From: Takakia lepidozioides
Lineage: Eukaryota > Streptophyta > Takakiopsida > Takakiales > Takakiaceae
Reading direction: 5' to 3'
Length of the DNA: 60,000 nucleotides
Assembly (NCBI GenBank): GCA_030704615.1
Contig: CM060733.1
Span: forward strand, 33,792,001 to 33,852,000
Position 1 is the stretch's first letter. Each line of letters starts with the position of its first letter. The notes beneath the pieces are model-generated. The model saw only the letters and a program-made list of their open reading frames with translations, made no database searches and was not told the origin of the DNA. Both the position numbers and the translations under genes were made by a program. Below, in pieces: positions 1 through 12,800 of this stretch.

Positions 1-136
1 GTGAGCACAGCATCCCCTACATCCCTCCAAACCCTTTCCAATTTGAAAGATAACCTTTGCTTTTGCAGAACTTTCTGAACCTTGAAAACTTTGGGAGCAA
101 CAGTCAAAAAAAGGGTTGGGTCCTGCCAAACAAGCA

Positions 137-215
137 TACTCACTTCACCCCAAAGGGCTACTGCCTTCTGTTTGGAAGGTGGACACCTTCAAGGAGCAGC
201 ACTACAATATGGGAC
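137..215 (-). repeat. SINE fragment (3' half)
   Basis: Read on the minus strand, this stretch matches the 3' half of the tRNA-derived SINE at 55140-55286. It keeps the blocks 'aaggtgtccacctt' and 'tttggggt' followed by a gtga-like stretch. The box A/box B head is absent, so it is a truncated copy. It lies just downstream of the last visible ALG5 exon, probably in an ALG5 intron. Confidence 0.5.
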
Positions 216-347
216 CTCTGCATGACCACTCCAGACAATTGAAACAGACTGGCATATAGCATGAAATGTCAACCAGGAACCCCATGGTTGAGAAACCCTG
301 AAATTTACATAAGAGCTGATCTGGCAAGACGCTTACTGCATGACTAC

Positions 348-2731
348 CTTTCGAACGGCTGCCCCTTTGCCATGGTTGGCACTTTGCTTCAGAATGCGCA
401 CCACATCCAAACCATACTTTGTCACATACTCAAAGGCAATCTTCACTGTGCTGTCTTTACTGCCGTCGTCCACAATTATAATCTTCACCACCCACCAATA
501 AATAATCATCCCATTTAGAGTTATATCCCACCACCAAGTGCATGTGATATAATATTCTCAAAAAATTTATCAATTATGATGCTGCAGTCCCTTGTTCATC
601 CCACATCAGACTTCGTAACTGCAAGCCCCAATCCGCTTTGACACCCCGAAATGTATGTTGATATTTGCAAGGCCATGGCAATCCAGAAACGTTAGCATCA
701 TTCATGGAGTCATCAACCCTTGCACATTGACTTATTTGCTGGAAGACAACGGTACCTCATATGTAAATGCCTTGTCTTTCTTGGCACGCTCCTGAAGGTA
801 ACTGCATGCATGAAAATGACACAAGAGGTGATAATCCCATCATCTCTCTAAGTGTACATCCAAATCAAACTGGGATTTTTTGTGACAAATTTCAAGATAT
901 TGCAGAAGTGAAGCTATGGGAACATTGTGCTCGCTGAAGAAGAACCTGCAGCCATACTCCAATAAAATTGCAGCTTGGCTGCAGTGCTGTACCGATGTCA
1001 TGGTCCAGAAAAAAAGGCCTAGGCACCAGATCGTGCTGCGCGTGTTCCCATTGGAACCAATTGCCAAACTTGTTCCAAGTTCTCATGTGCTTTTCCAACA
1101 TTAGGTCAGGCCTAATTCCTAAGCACATGAAATGCCTGGTATATGATGGGACGTGCATATTCTCCAAGATCACAGAAACCCAGGAGACTAATATCTAGTT
1201 AGACAGTCCATAATGCAAAACGATTCCTCTTTCAATTGACATGCAGTGCCTAGCAGAGATTAGGGTAATGGCATTCATCTACTGTCCAGTTTTCAGCCTT
1301 CGGTGTAAAATTAAGCTTCCACGCAGTGGCTTAAACTAAGTCCCACCCTTGACTGTCTTATGTGTGAAGTCAATCTTACACAACTATGTGAAGTCGCATT
1401 TCCTGGAGCCACAACAAACCAAACTAATCAGCAAGTTAAGGATAGAGCCACACCTCAAAGTCTCATCAAGAGTGCTGCGGATTCTGGCCTCCTCGTTATA
1501 CGCAGGCATTATAAGCGAGAGGTATTTTCCAGTTGGTCCAAACACTGATGGAAATTGAACCTGCAATAACCCATTCCATCTGTGAACTTCACAAACAGGC
1601 CAGATTAGCTGTCAAAAGCTTGGTCACACCTGCACTGGACTAGACAATTGCTTAAGCCTTTAGAAATAAGACGTATACTAGAAGAAACACAGTGACAAGG
1701 TGGGAGAAACTCAAAAAACAGAGTGAACGGGGAGTCGGGCCATCCCTGGCCCCTTGACACACTCATGAAAATACTACATATACAATTGACATCTTAGACA
1801 GTCTTGATGATTTTCAACTTACCCTTTCAAGTGACGACGGATCCTCCAAAAATGGGAGCGCCCCTACATTGCTGAAACAAATAACAATCATGTTTCCCTC
1901 AACCACAAGCCTTTGTTGTTCCAACAATGGGCGGCACAAAGCATGCCAAGCATCAATGGAACACTTCTTTTATTTAAAACTACCAGAATTGTTTCTCTCT
2001 TTCAAATCACATAGCCAAGGAAATCTACCTGAAGCTGCTCGGAGGAACGAGGATCCACGCTTACGTGAATCATGCCTAATAGACCACCAGAGAATGCAGC
2101 TTCAAGAGATAGCTAACAATCAAATAACGCGTCGTTACCTGGCTCCTAGCTCCAGCTCATGCAACCAGTCCATCACATAGCTTAGCATCCAAATACTCGT
2201 GGCAGACACCTGCACATTGTGGCGCACGTGTAGACCTCAAATTTTAGAATCTCTGTCAGCCGCAATTCGTTCCACAATGTTAAGTAGAATTCACGATCAC
2301 AGGATAAAAACAACAGTAAGAGTGATTACGTCAACAATCGATTTCCACTAGAGGACTACTACAAACCCACACAGCCATTCCACATCATTGCTCCGTTATA
2401 GGATCTACAATCCAGCGGTTCACGCACTTTTCGAGTAAAAGTGAGTTTCCTCTGCAACTTCACATTGGAAGAGATTCCTCCGCAACTTAACACTGCCGAT
2501 GCCCATATGAAGATCGCTTGCTCTAGCACTCAAGTAGCACCCGAAGAGTGAAGAAAGACAGGAGGTTGAGAGCCCCCAACACTTTCACGTGGAAACTGTC
2601 AATCAATGCAGCAAACAAAGTGCCACAGCAAGAAACAGAACACGATGCAAAAGCTCAGAATCACACACCAGCACAAGCACTACAAGGAGCAGGGGAGGCA
2701 GATCCGCGAGCGGAGCTGGGAGGAACGCCAT
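348..2731 (-). CDS. ALG5: ALG5-like dolichyl-phosphate beta-glucosyltransferase, N-terminal half (cut by window edge)
   Basis: ALG5 makes dolichyl-P-glucose from UDP-glucose on the cytosolic face of the ER, supplying glucose for the N-glycan precursor. I reconstructed five exons on the minus strand: 2731 to about 2667, 1871-1823, 1560-1452, 913-858 and 482-348. The first begins with ATG at 2731 and encodes a leucine/valine-rich signal anchor. The second has a good acceptor (ttgtttcag) and donor (GTAAGT) and encodes a VGALPFLEDPSSLE segment like the plant 'VGTLEDPATLK'. The third carries the GT2 nucleotide-binding start 'YLSLIMPAYNEEARI' and 'TLDETL'. The fourth encodes 'YLEICHKKSQFDLD'. The fifth has the GT2 block 'IIIVDDGSKDST' and 'NHGKGAAVRK'. 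Phases agree across exons 2-5 if the weak donor at 1452 is used. The end of exon 1 is the least certain junction. The catalytic C-terminal half (DADGATK region) would lie left of position 1. Confidence 0.83.
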
Positions 2732-3895
2732 GGCAAGACGGGCAAGCAGCTTCACACCATCGCTAATTCAACGCCCAGCAGAGCCTTGACCCTCCTGCTT
2801 CTTCTTGTTGCCCTCTGCTTTCCGTCGACGATAACCACCCTTCGTTCAACGATCCGTCCGAGCTCCCCCAAACATTTGATCACAGGTTTTGGAGTTATCT
2901 GTCTTGTATGTTCAGTCTTCTCCTCCACTGGGATGGTCTGTAGTCTGTACTGATGCATTCTTCTTATAAGACATTCTTCTTAAGTAGTCGATGCATTTGA
3001 GAGTTGCAAGAAGATCATCTCAGACATTTTGTATACTATGCCCTCCTCAGTTGAAGCTTTGCTGCTTTCATTTTCCCTTTTGGGGAGGAGGCCAGAGGCT
3101 GAAAGATGACTACCATGATCAAACATCACACTAGTATGACATTTTGTCACTCATAGTCCACCGGCATTTTGTTCATAATACTCATCCTCATATAATGTCT
3201 CACACCCATCATCTAATTTTTCTTACCATTCTAGACAGAAAAGACGCCAGCCGAAACCAACTCAACTAAGAGCCACTTCTCTTTGGCCCTCTCTTGGCGA
3301 GCTGAGGTATTGCCCATGGTTGGCACAAAAGAATGTACAATTGATCAACTCATAAGCAATGAGCAACACTAGAAGATAAGACTTGATTTTCTCTCTTTTC
3401 TAGAGCATGACATGGCACTTGCAAGCTGTTGGAGCATACTGCAGAGTGGCACACCATGCTAAATATAAAAGTAAGCTGTGGTTACTTCCCCAAAGACCCT
3501 TTAACAGGGTGTGTCAAGGGAGGCAGGCTGTGTAACTACTATATTAATTGGAGAACTGATAACTTTGGGAAGAGCAAGGGCCAAGATTTGACGTGCTAAG
3601 AGGCTGAACCTTGTAAACCAGTCCAGCTCTTCCCTTTGCCCAGTGGGCATCAAACTCTACATTCCAGGTGGCATTAGCCTATTGTTCAGCAGGATGTAGC
3701 TGTCAGGGTTACTATTTGAAAAACAGGCTGTCATCCTTGTCACTCCCTCCTGCCGTAAGACAGTGAGCAGGAGATATGCGGCAGGAAATGGACATGATTT
3801 AGTGTCTCTTCAAGCTTTCCACTGCAGCCAATAGTGTGGAGTCCCCCTCGCATGCATTCAGTAACAAGCCCACTCTTTTCCCCAGCTGTTCACTG
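2732..3895. other. intergenic stretch upstream of ALG5
   Basis: This should hold the ALG5 promoter and 5' leader. I see no coding exon and no repeat that I can name. Small frames on both strands resemble no protein I know. Confidence 0.4.
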
Positions 3896-4009
3896 TTAAG
3901 AGCTGCACTCTGCATGGCACCACCCTTTGTTGGTACTGGAAATGGGTACTCCAGAAGCATCGTCAGCATTCCCTACACAAATGCCACAGATTTCATCAGA
4001 CCATGTATT
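3896..4009 (-). other. possible 3'-terminal exon with a strong splice acceptor
   Basis: On the minus strand a pyrimidine-rich run of about 60 nt ends in 'caaccacag' at 4010. An open frame of 37 codons and a stop follow. It begins NTWSDEICGICVG and ends GWCHAECSS, with a C-x2-C pair and a later C-x3-C. Its phase would accept splicing from the last recognised RPAP1 exon (6825, phase 0) across the LINE. The residues do not resemble the C-terminus I remember for plant RPAP1, so it may be an unrelated exon or chance. Confidence 0.22.
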
Positions 4010-4196
4010 CTGTGGTTGAGAGAGACGACGGAAAGCAATGGAGACAGAAAGAAGGAGAAGAAGAAAAGTGTCCAGCAAAAGGCCCAGAGGCCAATGGGAG
4101 AGAATAAACAGTACAATGCCCACCAAGAGCACTAAATGTGACAGAGTGTCTCATGCAGGTAGGCTGCCAGATGGGGCGGGGGGAGAGAGATTGTAC
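4010..4196. other. LINE 3' flank / intron
   Basis: Short spacer between the candidate exon and the end of the recognisable LINE coding region. The exact LINE 3' end and any poly(A) tail are not evident. Confidence 0.3.
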
Positions 4197-4622
4197 TCAT
4201 AAGACGTTGTTTGCCGTAGCCTTGTGGCCATTGACCCCGCGCCCAGTTTGAGCGGGAACAAAAGGGACAGAACCTACCTCTGTCAGGGGCTGACGTTGGT
4301 AGTAAGACTTACCTCCATATATAGAATTAATCCCGGTTTTCCAGATATCCTCTAGAAATCCCTTCACACAAGCATCAATCTGCTGTGTGTGATTTGCCCA
4401 AAAACTAGGCCTCAGGAGGGCCTGGGCTTTTGGCTCAGCCTCGAGACTTTCAAAGTTGGTAAACAGGGGTACAGGCACAATACCCTTATTAGATTTGAAG
4501 AGAGCGTCTCTTTGGTGAGAGAACCCCGGACAGTGTATCAGAAAATGAATACTGTCTTCAGATTGCCCACACAATGGGCAATTGCACTCTCCCTTTCCTC
4601 TCTGCTTCTGTTTGCTGTTCAA
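4197..4622 (-). pseudogene. LINE C-terminal zinc-binding region (zf-RVT)
   Basis: The frame encodes CNCPLCGQSEDSIHFLIHC, the CxxC-(x)n-H-x3-C pattern of the zf-RVT domain found behind the reverse transcriptase of plant LINEs. About 90 residues of low-complexity tail follow. It is separated from the RT frame by about 140 bp in which the reading frame is broken, although 'RLKFKLRAGSLPT'-like coding is still visible there in another frame. Confidence 0.75.
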
Positions 4623-4762
4623 AGGTAGGCAGGCTTCCTGCCCTGAGTTTAAATTTCAGTCGAGTGCCGAGAGTGGGTAGACCCTTGAGGTCATCCAAGA
4701 TGTCCTCCCCCATGTCACAGACTGGAAACAAGTTCAGGGAACTTCATTTTCATCAGACAATC

Positions 4763-6151
4763 TCATGACATGGCTGAGGACACTACAGCCTCTAAGTCAG
4801 ATTTATCCAGCAGGGTCAAGACTTGCGGATCCAGGTCCAGGTCCTTGAGGATCTCTTCTACTCTCTTCTGCCAGGACTTAGCCTGTTTGACAGGGCGGTC
4901 CTGTTTCCAAGATATAGAGTCGATTAACTTAGGATATCTGGTGTTGGGCATATGTTGCAGCTGACCCCACCATCTGACCTTGAATTCATCTCGTCGGGAG
5001 CTTAAGGACGGAATGCCAAACTCACCCCGAACAGCCACATTGGCTGTTTTGGAGCATGCTGACATACACTCCTTAAGCACCCCCACTTGAATGGATTCTA
5101 GAGACTTAGCCTGGTTGGAGTTATCATCCCATATAGCAGATCCGTACTCCAAGGCAGGTCTAATAACGCGACAAAGCATGGTTTTCTTATCGTCAGAGTT
5201 GACCCCTCTGCAGTGGAAAAATTTAGTGAGCCCCAGAGCTTTGCCCTTGCCAGTTTGAACAACTTTCCGGATATGTGCATCCCAATTACAATTGGAGAAC
5301 TCAACGCCCAGGTAAGTGTAGGAAGGGAGGACCGGGATCTCTTGGCTACCCCACTGCCACTTAAGATCACTTCCTCCCTCTCCTCTGTCGTTGAATGCTA
5401 CCACTGCACATTTGCTGACATTAGCCTCTAGCCCCCAAAGATCAAAGTATCTCTTCGCGCAATCAATCAACTCCTGGAGATTGGTTGGAGTCTCCCCTAT
5501 GCCTGCGAAGTCATCCGCAAACATAAGGGCTGGTATGGTGGTATCACCCACCCTTAACCCAAATCCCTCACTTTCCACATCCTCGAGGAGTTGATTGATG
5601 AAAACATTGAAGAGCAGAGGGGAGAGAGTACATCCTTGAGCTACACCTTGGTCTATGTCAAAGAAGTTGGACTTCTGTCCGTTAACAGTGACACAGCTTT
5701 TGGTGTGAGCATACAAGTTGTGGACAACTCTCCACATCTTTCCCTTGATCCCACAAGACCAGAGGCGGAACCATAGGCCATCTCTCCACACTGTGTCATA
5801 AGCCTTTTTGACATCCAGGAAAAAGACATAAGTGGGTTTCCCTTCTTTTTTCCTTCCCTGGATAATCTGGCTTAGAGTGAAGATATGATCCACACAGCCC
5901 CTGTTTCGCCGAAAGCCAGCTTGGCCTTCGTGGAAACAACCTCTAGACTCCAGATCAACCTCGAGACGAGTACTTATAACTCTGCAGAATGTCTTGCCAA
6001 CAGCATTGAGGAGCGTGATGCCACGGTAGTTCCCCGGTTCTTCTCTGTCACCCTTCTTGTATAGATTGACAATGACCCCCTGTCGCCAGCGAAAGGGGAT
6101 CATTTCAGTCTTCCAGATAAGGTTAAAGAGGAGAACTAGGGCCTCTATCAT
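4763..6151 (-). pseudogene. LINE reverse transcriptase
   Basis: The 462-residue open frame holds most of the RT domain. It starts in finger motifs (FRWRQGVIVNLYKKGD, NYRGITLLNAVGKTF), then has GFRRNRGCVDHIFTL, FLDVKKAYDTVW, the GVAQGCTLSPLLFNVFIN block and the catalytic FADD box (LMFADDFAGI). Two catalytic aspartates are present, in the form used by non-LTR elements. The thumb region follows (YTYLGVEFSN). It lacks its own N-terminus, which lies in the overlapping frame upstream, so it is not a complete gene even though the core is uninterrupted. Confidence 0.9.
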
Positions 6152-6669
6152 GGGATCGCCACCGTGCTTGATAAGCTCGTTGACAATACCATAGGTCCAC
6201 CAGCTTTATATCCATTTAAATGTTCAATTGCTTCCACAATCTCAGAAGAACTAATGGGAGCATTATAAGCCATTGAAATATACTCCAGTTCATCAGGGCT
6301 GTTTTGAATCATAGGAACAGTTTTTCCAACTGTGTACCTCCATTCAGCAGATGACCCCTCACTGTTAGACCTAGAAGTTCTGCCAAGGATACTGTAGTGA
6401 GTTTCAAAGGTTTTGACAATGTCAACTGATGAAGTCACCACTGCACCTTTAGTAGTCTTCAGCGCTTGTACTTGCTGACCGTTTTTCGGCTTGTACAAAC
6501 GTTGAAGGGCCAACCAGAATTTCTTGTCATTACCACCATGGTGGTTTGAGTTTATTTCACTGTATAACTTGTCCCAGTATAATTTCTTCTGAGACCTAAC
6601 AAGCTGATTGATATCTTTACGGAGCTGGGGGAGAGAGAGAGAGACAGAGACATCCATTGACTTGTCCAA
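6148..6669 (-). pseudogene. LINE pre-RT segment
   Basis: This frame (173 residues) carries the linker that precedes RT in plant LINEs: basic, tryptophan/tyrosine-rich text such as KKLYWDKLYSEI and KKFWLALQRLYKPKNG. It ends at GYKAGGP, which normally continues directly into the RT fingers. A one-base shift near 6150 separates it from the RT frame. No endonuclease is visible upstream, so the element starts inside ORF2. Confidence 0.7.
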
Positions 6670-6824
6670 CTGATTTTCCCATGCAGGGTTGGTCCCAGCA
6701 GAATAACAACCTCCTATGGCCCGTCTTCACCCACCAGGGTATGAGCGCAACCCTAAATTCCTTAGTGTCCATGCAACTACAGAGACCATTACCAGCAATA
6801 TGAAAGGTGGAGGAGATGACATAC

Positions 6825-9800
6825 CTGCTGCTGCGATCTTCGCACAGAACTTCGAACCAGAGTTCGGGCCAACTTTTTGATCGCGAGCTTATCCCTCATA
6901 ATGTCCCCTCCTCCAAAAAGAAAGGCAGCAATGTGATGCAAGGCCAGAGAAAATGACATTGAACCTTGGGCATCTGCAGTATCGAATGCACCCGATACCC
7001 ACACAGACACGTATGCCTCCAAAATCTCGTCATTCCTCTGCAAGACCGAGTTCAAATATTATTCTTTGTAGTAAAAACCCCATAGAAGTAAGAAGAGAAG
7101 ATGCCTAAAGGGGGGATAAAAAAGAAGTACTTGCACAGACCAGTGGAGTAAACCTAAGCTATTTTTGTGATGGTCAGTATTGGCCGATGCAAGATATTGA
7201 ACTCGAGAATCTCACAACAGTAATTAACCAATGGGGGGATGGTACAAGCAAACTGGCTGCGTTTGATGTGTAGCAGCTCATGACAGCACAGGTCTGCTTT
7301 TCATGACTCCTTCGCAAGGGGTTGACACAGACCTTGTACTGTAACACTCTTTCTTGGCTGCTGTCTCGCACATAAATATATCATCGTTCAATTTGCAGGG
7401 ACAGAAAGCTTTAGCAAGCCTCCATTCCTGACCAGGCAGATTCCAAGGTGACATGTGACAATGGGAAGTTGTTTGACTATGCAGCCTTGCAACACCCATT
7501 GGAGTTGTCTGACTGAATTGGAAGGGAGAGCTGCCATCACATACTCACAACTAACCATGACACTCCACCAGACTCCTAGTTCCACAAGGAACCATACTGT
7601 ACCTCAAAAGGGTAGAGATAGCCCCATAGTCCACCATAGCACTGATCCAAAGGAGGAAGTAACTTCAGAACTTGGGCGTCAGCTAGAACACGCCATACAG
7701 GGAGCCGTACAGCATCAGGCACACCCTGCCGCAAATAAATGGCCATCTGACGAGAAAATGCTGAGTCGCCAAATGAAGCGGAACCAAAATGCTCAGCTAG
7801 ACTTTCCGCAAATGTGGAGTAGCTGCCATCAATACCACCTTCAAAATCCAGAGACCACCCACCACCATCCTGACAAGCTCTTGACACCATGCTATTTTCT
7901 AGCAGCCGCGATACGGCTGCGGCTGAGTCAGTGTCATCCTTTATTTCCTGGAGCTCAAGAGCATTCGCATTGTTGACAGCTGTGGAAGCATCAAGCAGGC
8001 ACCCATAGAACTCCTGCAAAGGTCTGATTCGATCCCTGACTTCCCCATGTAAGAACACATCACCCCCTAGAACAAATACGGTTGATAATGAGTGCACCTT
8101 TCTGTCCAACGGTAAAGTTGCAACTGAGTTGCGGAAGCTCTCTAACATTGCGTGACTCAGGGTTTCCAAACCCAAGAGCCATGAAAGCCCAGCTTTGATA
8201 ACATCTTCCATCTCCAATCTCCTTCGATCTTCACCAACATTTGCAATATCTCCAACAGCTGCTCCTTCAGATTGGCAACTAAGTGTAGAGATGTTGGTGG
8301 CCATGGGACTAAGTAGCCAATGTGATGGCAATGGCAGCCGCTGCCCTGCCCACTCTTTTACCAGACCGCTCACTCCATTAGCATGACCGACTCCCTCTTC
8401 TGACCCAGATATCTCCTCTCGCACTGTTTCAAGGGTGGAAGACCCCAGACCTGGTCTCTTCCCTTTGGACACCCCTGTTGAGCTGAGATCCTTTCTACTT
8501 TTTAGGGCTTTTTGCTGTTTGTCCCAAAGCCATATGCTCTTGTAATGCTCTAACAGAACTTTGCGCACCTCTTCAGGAACAACTATGCAATTCTTGCTGC
8601 AAATGCCAAATCCAGCACTGCCATCTTGCCCGTCACCTCCATTCAATGTAGATTCCATTCTCTTGAACAAAATTGCCAACGTGCCAGACTGCAGCAAGAC
8701 TTCAGACAATGCTCGCTCTACAAGATCAACATCCCTAGGACCAGCAGCTGCTGAGATTCCCAACCCACAGCTAATTCTCCACATAAGATCTGAGGCCATC
8801 TTCTTGCTCCTATCCACCCTTTCTCCCTCTTGTTGCACCTCGAGAGGCCGACTTTCATTGCCATGTTCTGATGGGTACCTTTCTGGTTTTGTTGGTATGA
8901 TTTCCAGCAACTCTTGGGCCAGCCGAGCACTAGCCTGGGAGAAAAGGACACCTTTTGACCAAGAACCCCCACCCATGCAGCCCCAACCTAGCCCTAAACC
9001 AGGGGCAGGCCCGCCCCTGCCGTTTGCCTCATAGGTCTGTAGAGCCGGTGAATTTGCTATCACTTCGTTCCCCACAGTGGCCAACAAGCCTGTCAACTCA
9101 TTCTCAGCGGAGACTACTAATCCACGATCCAGAATCCGGTGCCCTTCAGATTTATCCATATTAGACATTGTTGGTGGACCGTTACTCACTCTTGCGATCC
9201 GAATTGTTTTATCCACCATGCGGAGCAGTCGCACCAGAGCATGCAGGCAGCTAGTAGCTGTCAATGAAGTTTCGTCGTCTACTTTATGTCTGATCGAACA
9301 CAAGCTTTCAAAGAGCGTAGACTTCCTATCTAAGTGCACACCCTCTGTTGTACTGCGTGTGCTTACAAAGCTGAGAAATCCATTAGTGGCTAGTAGGAGG
9401 CCCAGACGAGGCACGAATGTCGGTAAAAATACCTTTTGAGAATGGTTCTTGTTCTCATCCTCCAAGAGGTTCTCTACATCCTCAACCACTGACATTCTCT
9501 CGCAAACTGTAGCAAGGAAATGGAGAACGGACGCCATCGTTCCAGCCAACTTCATCTGGCTGCCATCATTTGCGGCTTCGTTGGTAGTAACAGCTGTGTT
9601 TTCTATAAAAGCAGAGATGCGCTCAGGGGACAACCACCCAAGTGCTGTCTCAACCAAGGGAATGGCAACATTCCAGGTCCAGTGTGCATGGATAAATTCC
9701 TCCGTGCTACTGTCAGCAACCCTCCCCTTTTGCGGGTGCAGCCTTGGAAGAGTCCTGGCAAGCCTTTCAAGTAGACAGTAGGATTCCTGCGCTAGGCGCA

Positions 9801-12800
9801 ATGCGTCATCCTTATTGTTCCCAGCTATCTCCGCTAAAGACAAGGGGGAGAGCCAGAAGCAGAGGGCAGGATAGATGTCCGAAAACAGGGCGATGCCAAT
9901 CTGATGGTGTATGCAAACACGCCATAGACGGAGTGATTCGATCAATGTAACACAAATACCCTTGAAAGCTACCTGGCCAATTCTTGGATGCGATGGCAAT
10001 GGGTATCCCTGGTTATAAAGTTCATACTGTGTCACTTGCAGAGCTCCTGATTCTGCGAACCGGATGCAGTTGTCCCTACTTGCCTGCGATAAAGTCTGCA
10101 CAAAAATCATACTGTGAGTGTGTTGCAAGTATGCAAGTGCAAGACGAAGTCCTGATGTTGCAAGGGATGCTTGGCTGGATGAATGCAACAAATGAATGTG
10201 GATATGATATTTGTATGATAGTGAATAGAACATCTGCTTCAAAAATATACTGGTTCTCAAGCATGTCAACAGTGTCACTCTTATCACGCCTCTACATGCT
10301 CCTCAAGTAGGCTTTCTCTAGCACACTAAAGTTAGCTGAACAAGAATATGCTGCACCTTAATAAGTTGGATGGTCTTGGTGTTGGCAGGACGAACACCAA
10401 GATCCAAATTCTCATCCGTGAGGAGGAACCGCTGAATAATGGAATCCACGAGCCTCGGACAATTCATAACAGCCTTAGCACCAGCCGGAGAATGGTGGGC
10501 AAGTGCTTTGACTATACTCAACAATGGTTCATCTGCTGCAGACAACTGCTCCACCTGCATCAGTGCCCACACCTTTCATGTTCAAGTCCTTTGCAGATGT
10601 AAACTGTGACACAGTGGAAGAGATGGGATCTCCCAACAGATGAGAGCACTAAAGCCAGAAATATGGATTCAGCCGACTATGATGGAGGATTTGGGGCATA
10701 AGCCGAATGTTTAAATTGCAAGCAGAGCAATGCACCCTGACAAGATACCAGATTAAACAATATTAGCACTAGCTGGAAATCCACCATTTAAGGTTCACGG
10801 ATCAACCTAAAGTTCAGTTATTACTGCCACACTGTCAAGCACATTGCAGAGAAAGGAAGGGACGTACCTCAAGGATGAACCGAATCCTGGGCAGTATGCC
10901 CATGCGGATGAGACCGGCAGCAACATCTTTGCTGGCAACAGTTGCATCATCTCCAACGGTCTCTTTGCCTTCACCATCCTTTCCTTGAGAATTCACATTT
11001 GTAGCGAATGGAAACAACTCGCTGGGTTTCACATTATATTTCCAGCGACCACTTCCTATGAAGCCCTCATCTTGTTTTGTAGGTTTGCGGAAGATGGGTG
11101 CTGTGAACGCAGAGTAAGTGCCTGGCCAAAGTGCCTGTGAGACAATATCTCAAAGTAAACCAGACTGCTGGCATCAGTTTAATGCATTTTAACAAACAAT
11201 TTTTCAGAACTTCTAAACACTCTGCGTTTTCGTCACAACCCTAGAACAGTGGCTAACCTTCTACCTAGAATGAGTGATCAGAAAAGAATAACATTCCAAT
11301 CGGCGAAGATTTAAGATAGAGCTACAATTCATCTGTCCCACTCAGTCTGAAATGTCACACACACGCGGTTAGCCTACAGAAGTCATGAGCTACCAGCAAC
11401 AAGTATACCCTCCACTATCCAGAACTGAGGCAACTTCTGCAACAGAACTTTTCGGGAATGGTGTCATGTGGGTGACCTCGTGGAGATCAAAAATGCCTTG
11501 GTTGGCGGAACAGCTTAGAAGTGCATAAAGCGCCTTAGAACATGCAGCCACCACGGTCGCATGAGTGTCATCCAAAGCGAGTCTGTAAACGTAGAATTCA
11601 CCCAGTACATGACTTCAAAATCCGGGAAACAACAAGACTGGAAGTTGGAGGAACTGAATATCAAAATTTCATGGTCATTTATGTTCCACAACCCATCTTG
11701 AGAAGAAGGAATTACAAGTAGGAAAATATCAGAAATGCACCTGAGAGTTAAAGGTAACTCTGGCTCGGGACCCAGTGCATATGCCCACACTGCTTGCCAA
11801 TCCACATCCTCGCCTTTTACAATTGATGATGAGGATGGATAGGACAGCTCCTGGGTTTGGAGGCCCAACATAGCCCTGTCAAGCACTGCTGCTATTAGCT
11901 GTAAAGCCACTGCTCTATGGCCTGGAACCTGCAGCACAGGCAGACCTTGTCCATTGTCAGTCTGATAACAGACATCTACTCAACTAAATCAAAGTCATAT
12001 GAAAAGACCACAAATAACATGAAATAGAGTTCACATACCGTGCTACGAACAAGAGCAGTTGCTTCCTTCAAACTATAGCCTGCTGCAGCAGGATCCCCCT
12101 CTGAGCGCAGGTAGTCACGTTCCACACTGCTTAATATTTGAGGGTTGGAAGTCCCATCTGCCAAACCCAACCGATAGTTTGTGTTACTCCTAGGCAGAGG
12201 GCATCATAGTCCCCTACAAGTTGAGGAGACAAAATTGGCAACAAGACTCTGAAACCACTTCAATTGGAAGCAAACAGAGAGAAAAGGACATGTGACAGCT
12301 GCCGTTGCACAGGATCATTACTAGTTTGTCAGCAAATTGCTTTCGAGTGCATAGCAAACAACATCTTTTGACCTGGAAAAATGCTTTGACAAGCATAGCG
12401 GTACAGCACGTATTCAAGGCAAATCCTCAAAACTATATCCCCGTAAAATAAGACACCAACGAGCTCACTGAATAGAGAGATACCAGGGGTAATTGCTTCC
12501 CCTGCCTTTTCAAAAGTCACAACGTTGCCCTCCAGATCAAATCTGTACAGCCTCACACCCTCCACTCTCTCGGTCCATGTCTTGACCATGTCAGAGCCCA
12601 CAACAGTCTGTTCTTTCTTCTTGCGTTTAGGCTCGTCTCCCCTTCCTGAATCACCCTCCTTTGTAGCCTGCTCTTGTGTTCCAGATCCCTGACTCGTTTT
12701 GTCAGTATCTATGGCAATGCTGGATGGAACACTTTTGGTTACTTGAGGCTCCAAGCCAGGCGAACCACTTGTCAGCTCTGCACAATCTTCAATCTTGGCT

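Larger units (their letters stand above)
4197..6720 (-). mobile_element. 5'-truncated, broken LINE (non-LTR retrotransposon)
   Basis: Three minus-strand frames in series read as one decayed LINE ORF2: a pre-RT segment (6148-6669), reverse transcriptase (4763-6151) and a C-terminal zinc-knuckle region (4197-4622). The first two overlap by 4 bp in different frames, which marks a frameshift. The last two are separated by further frame damage. No apurinic endonuclease domain and no ORF1 precede it, so the copy is 5'-truncated as is usual for LINEs. It lies directly downstream of the last recognised RPAP1 exon, in the same orientation. Both ends are approximate. Confidence 0.88.

Noticed and set aside
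2606-2953. 115-codon plus-strand frame with a leucine-rich stretch
   Set aside because: It overlaps ALG5 exon 1 on the other strand and has no homology or splice context; taken as a shadow.
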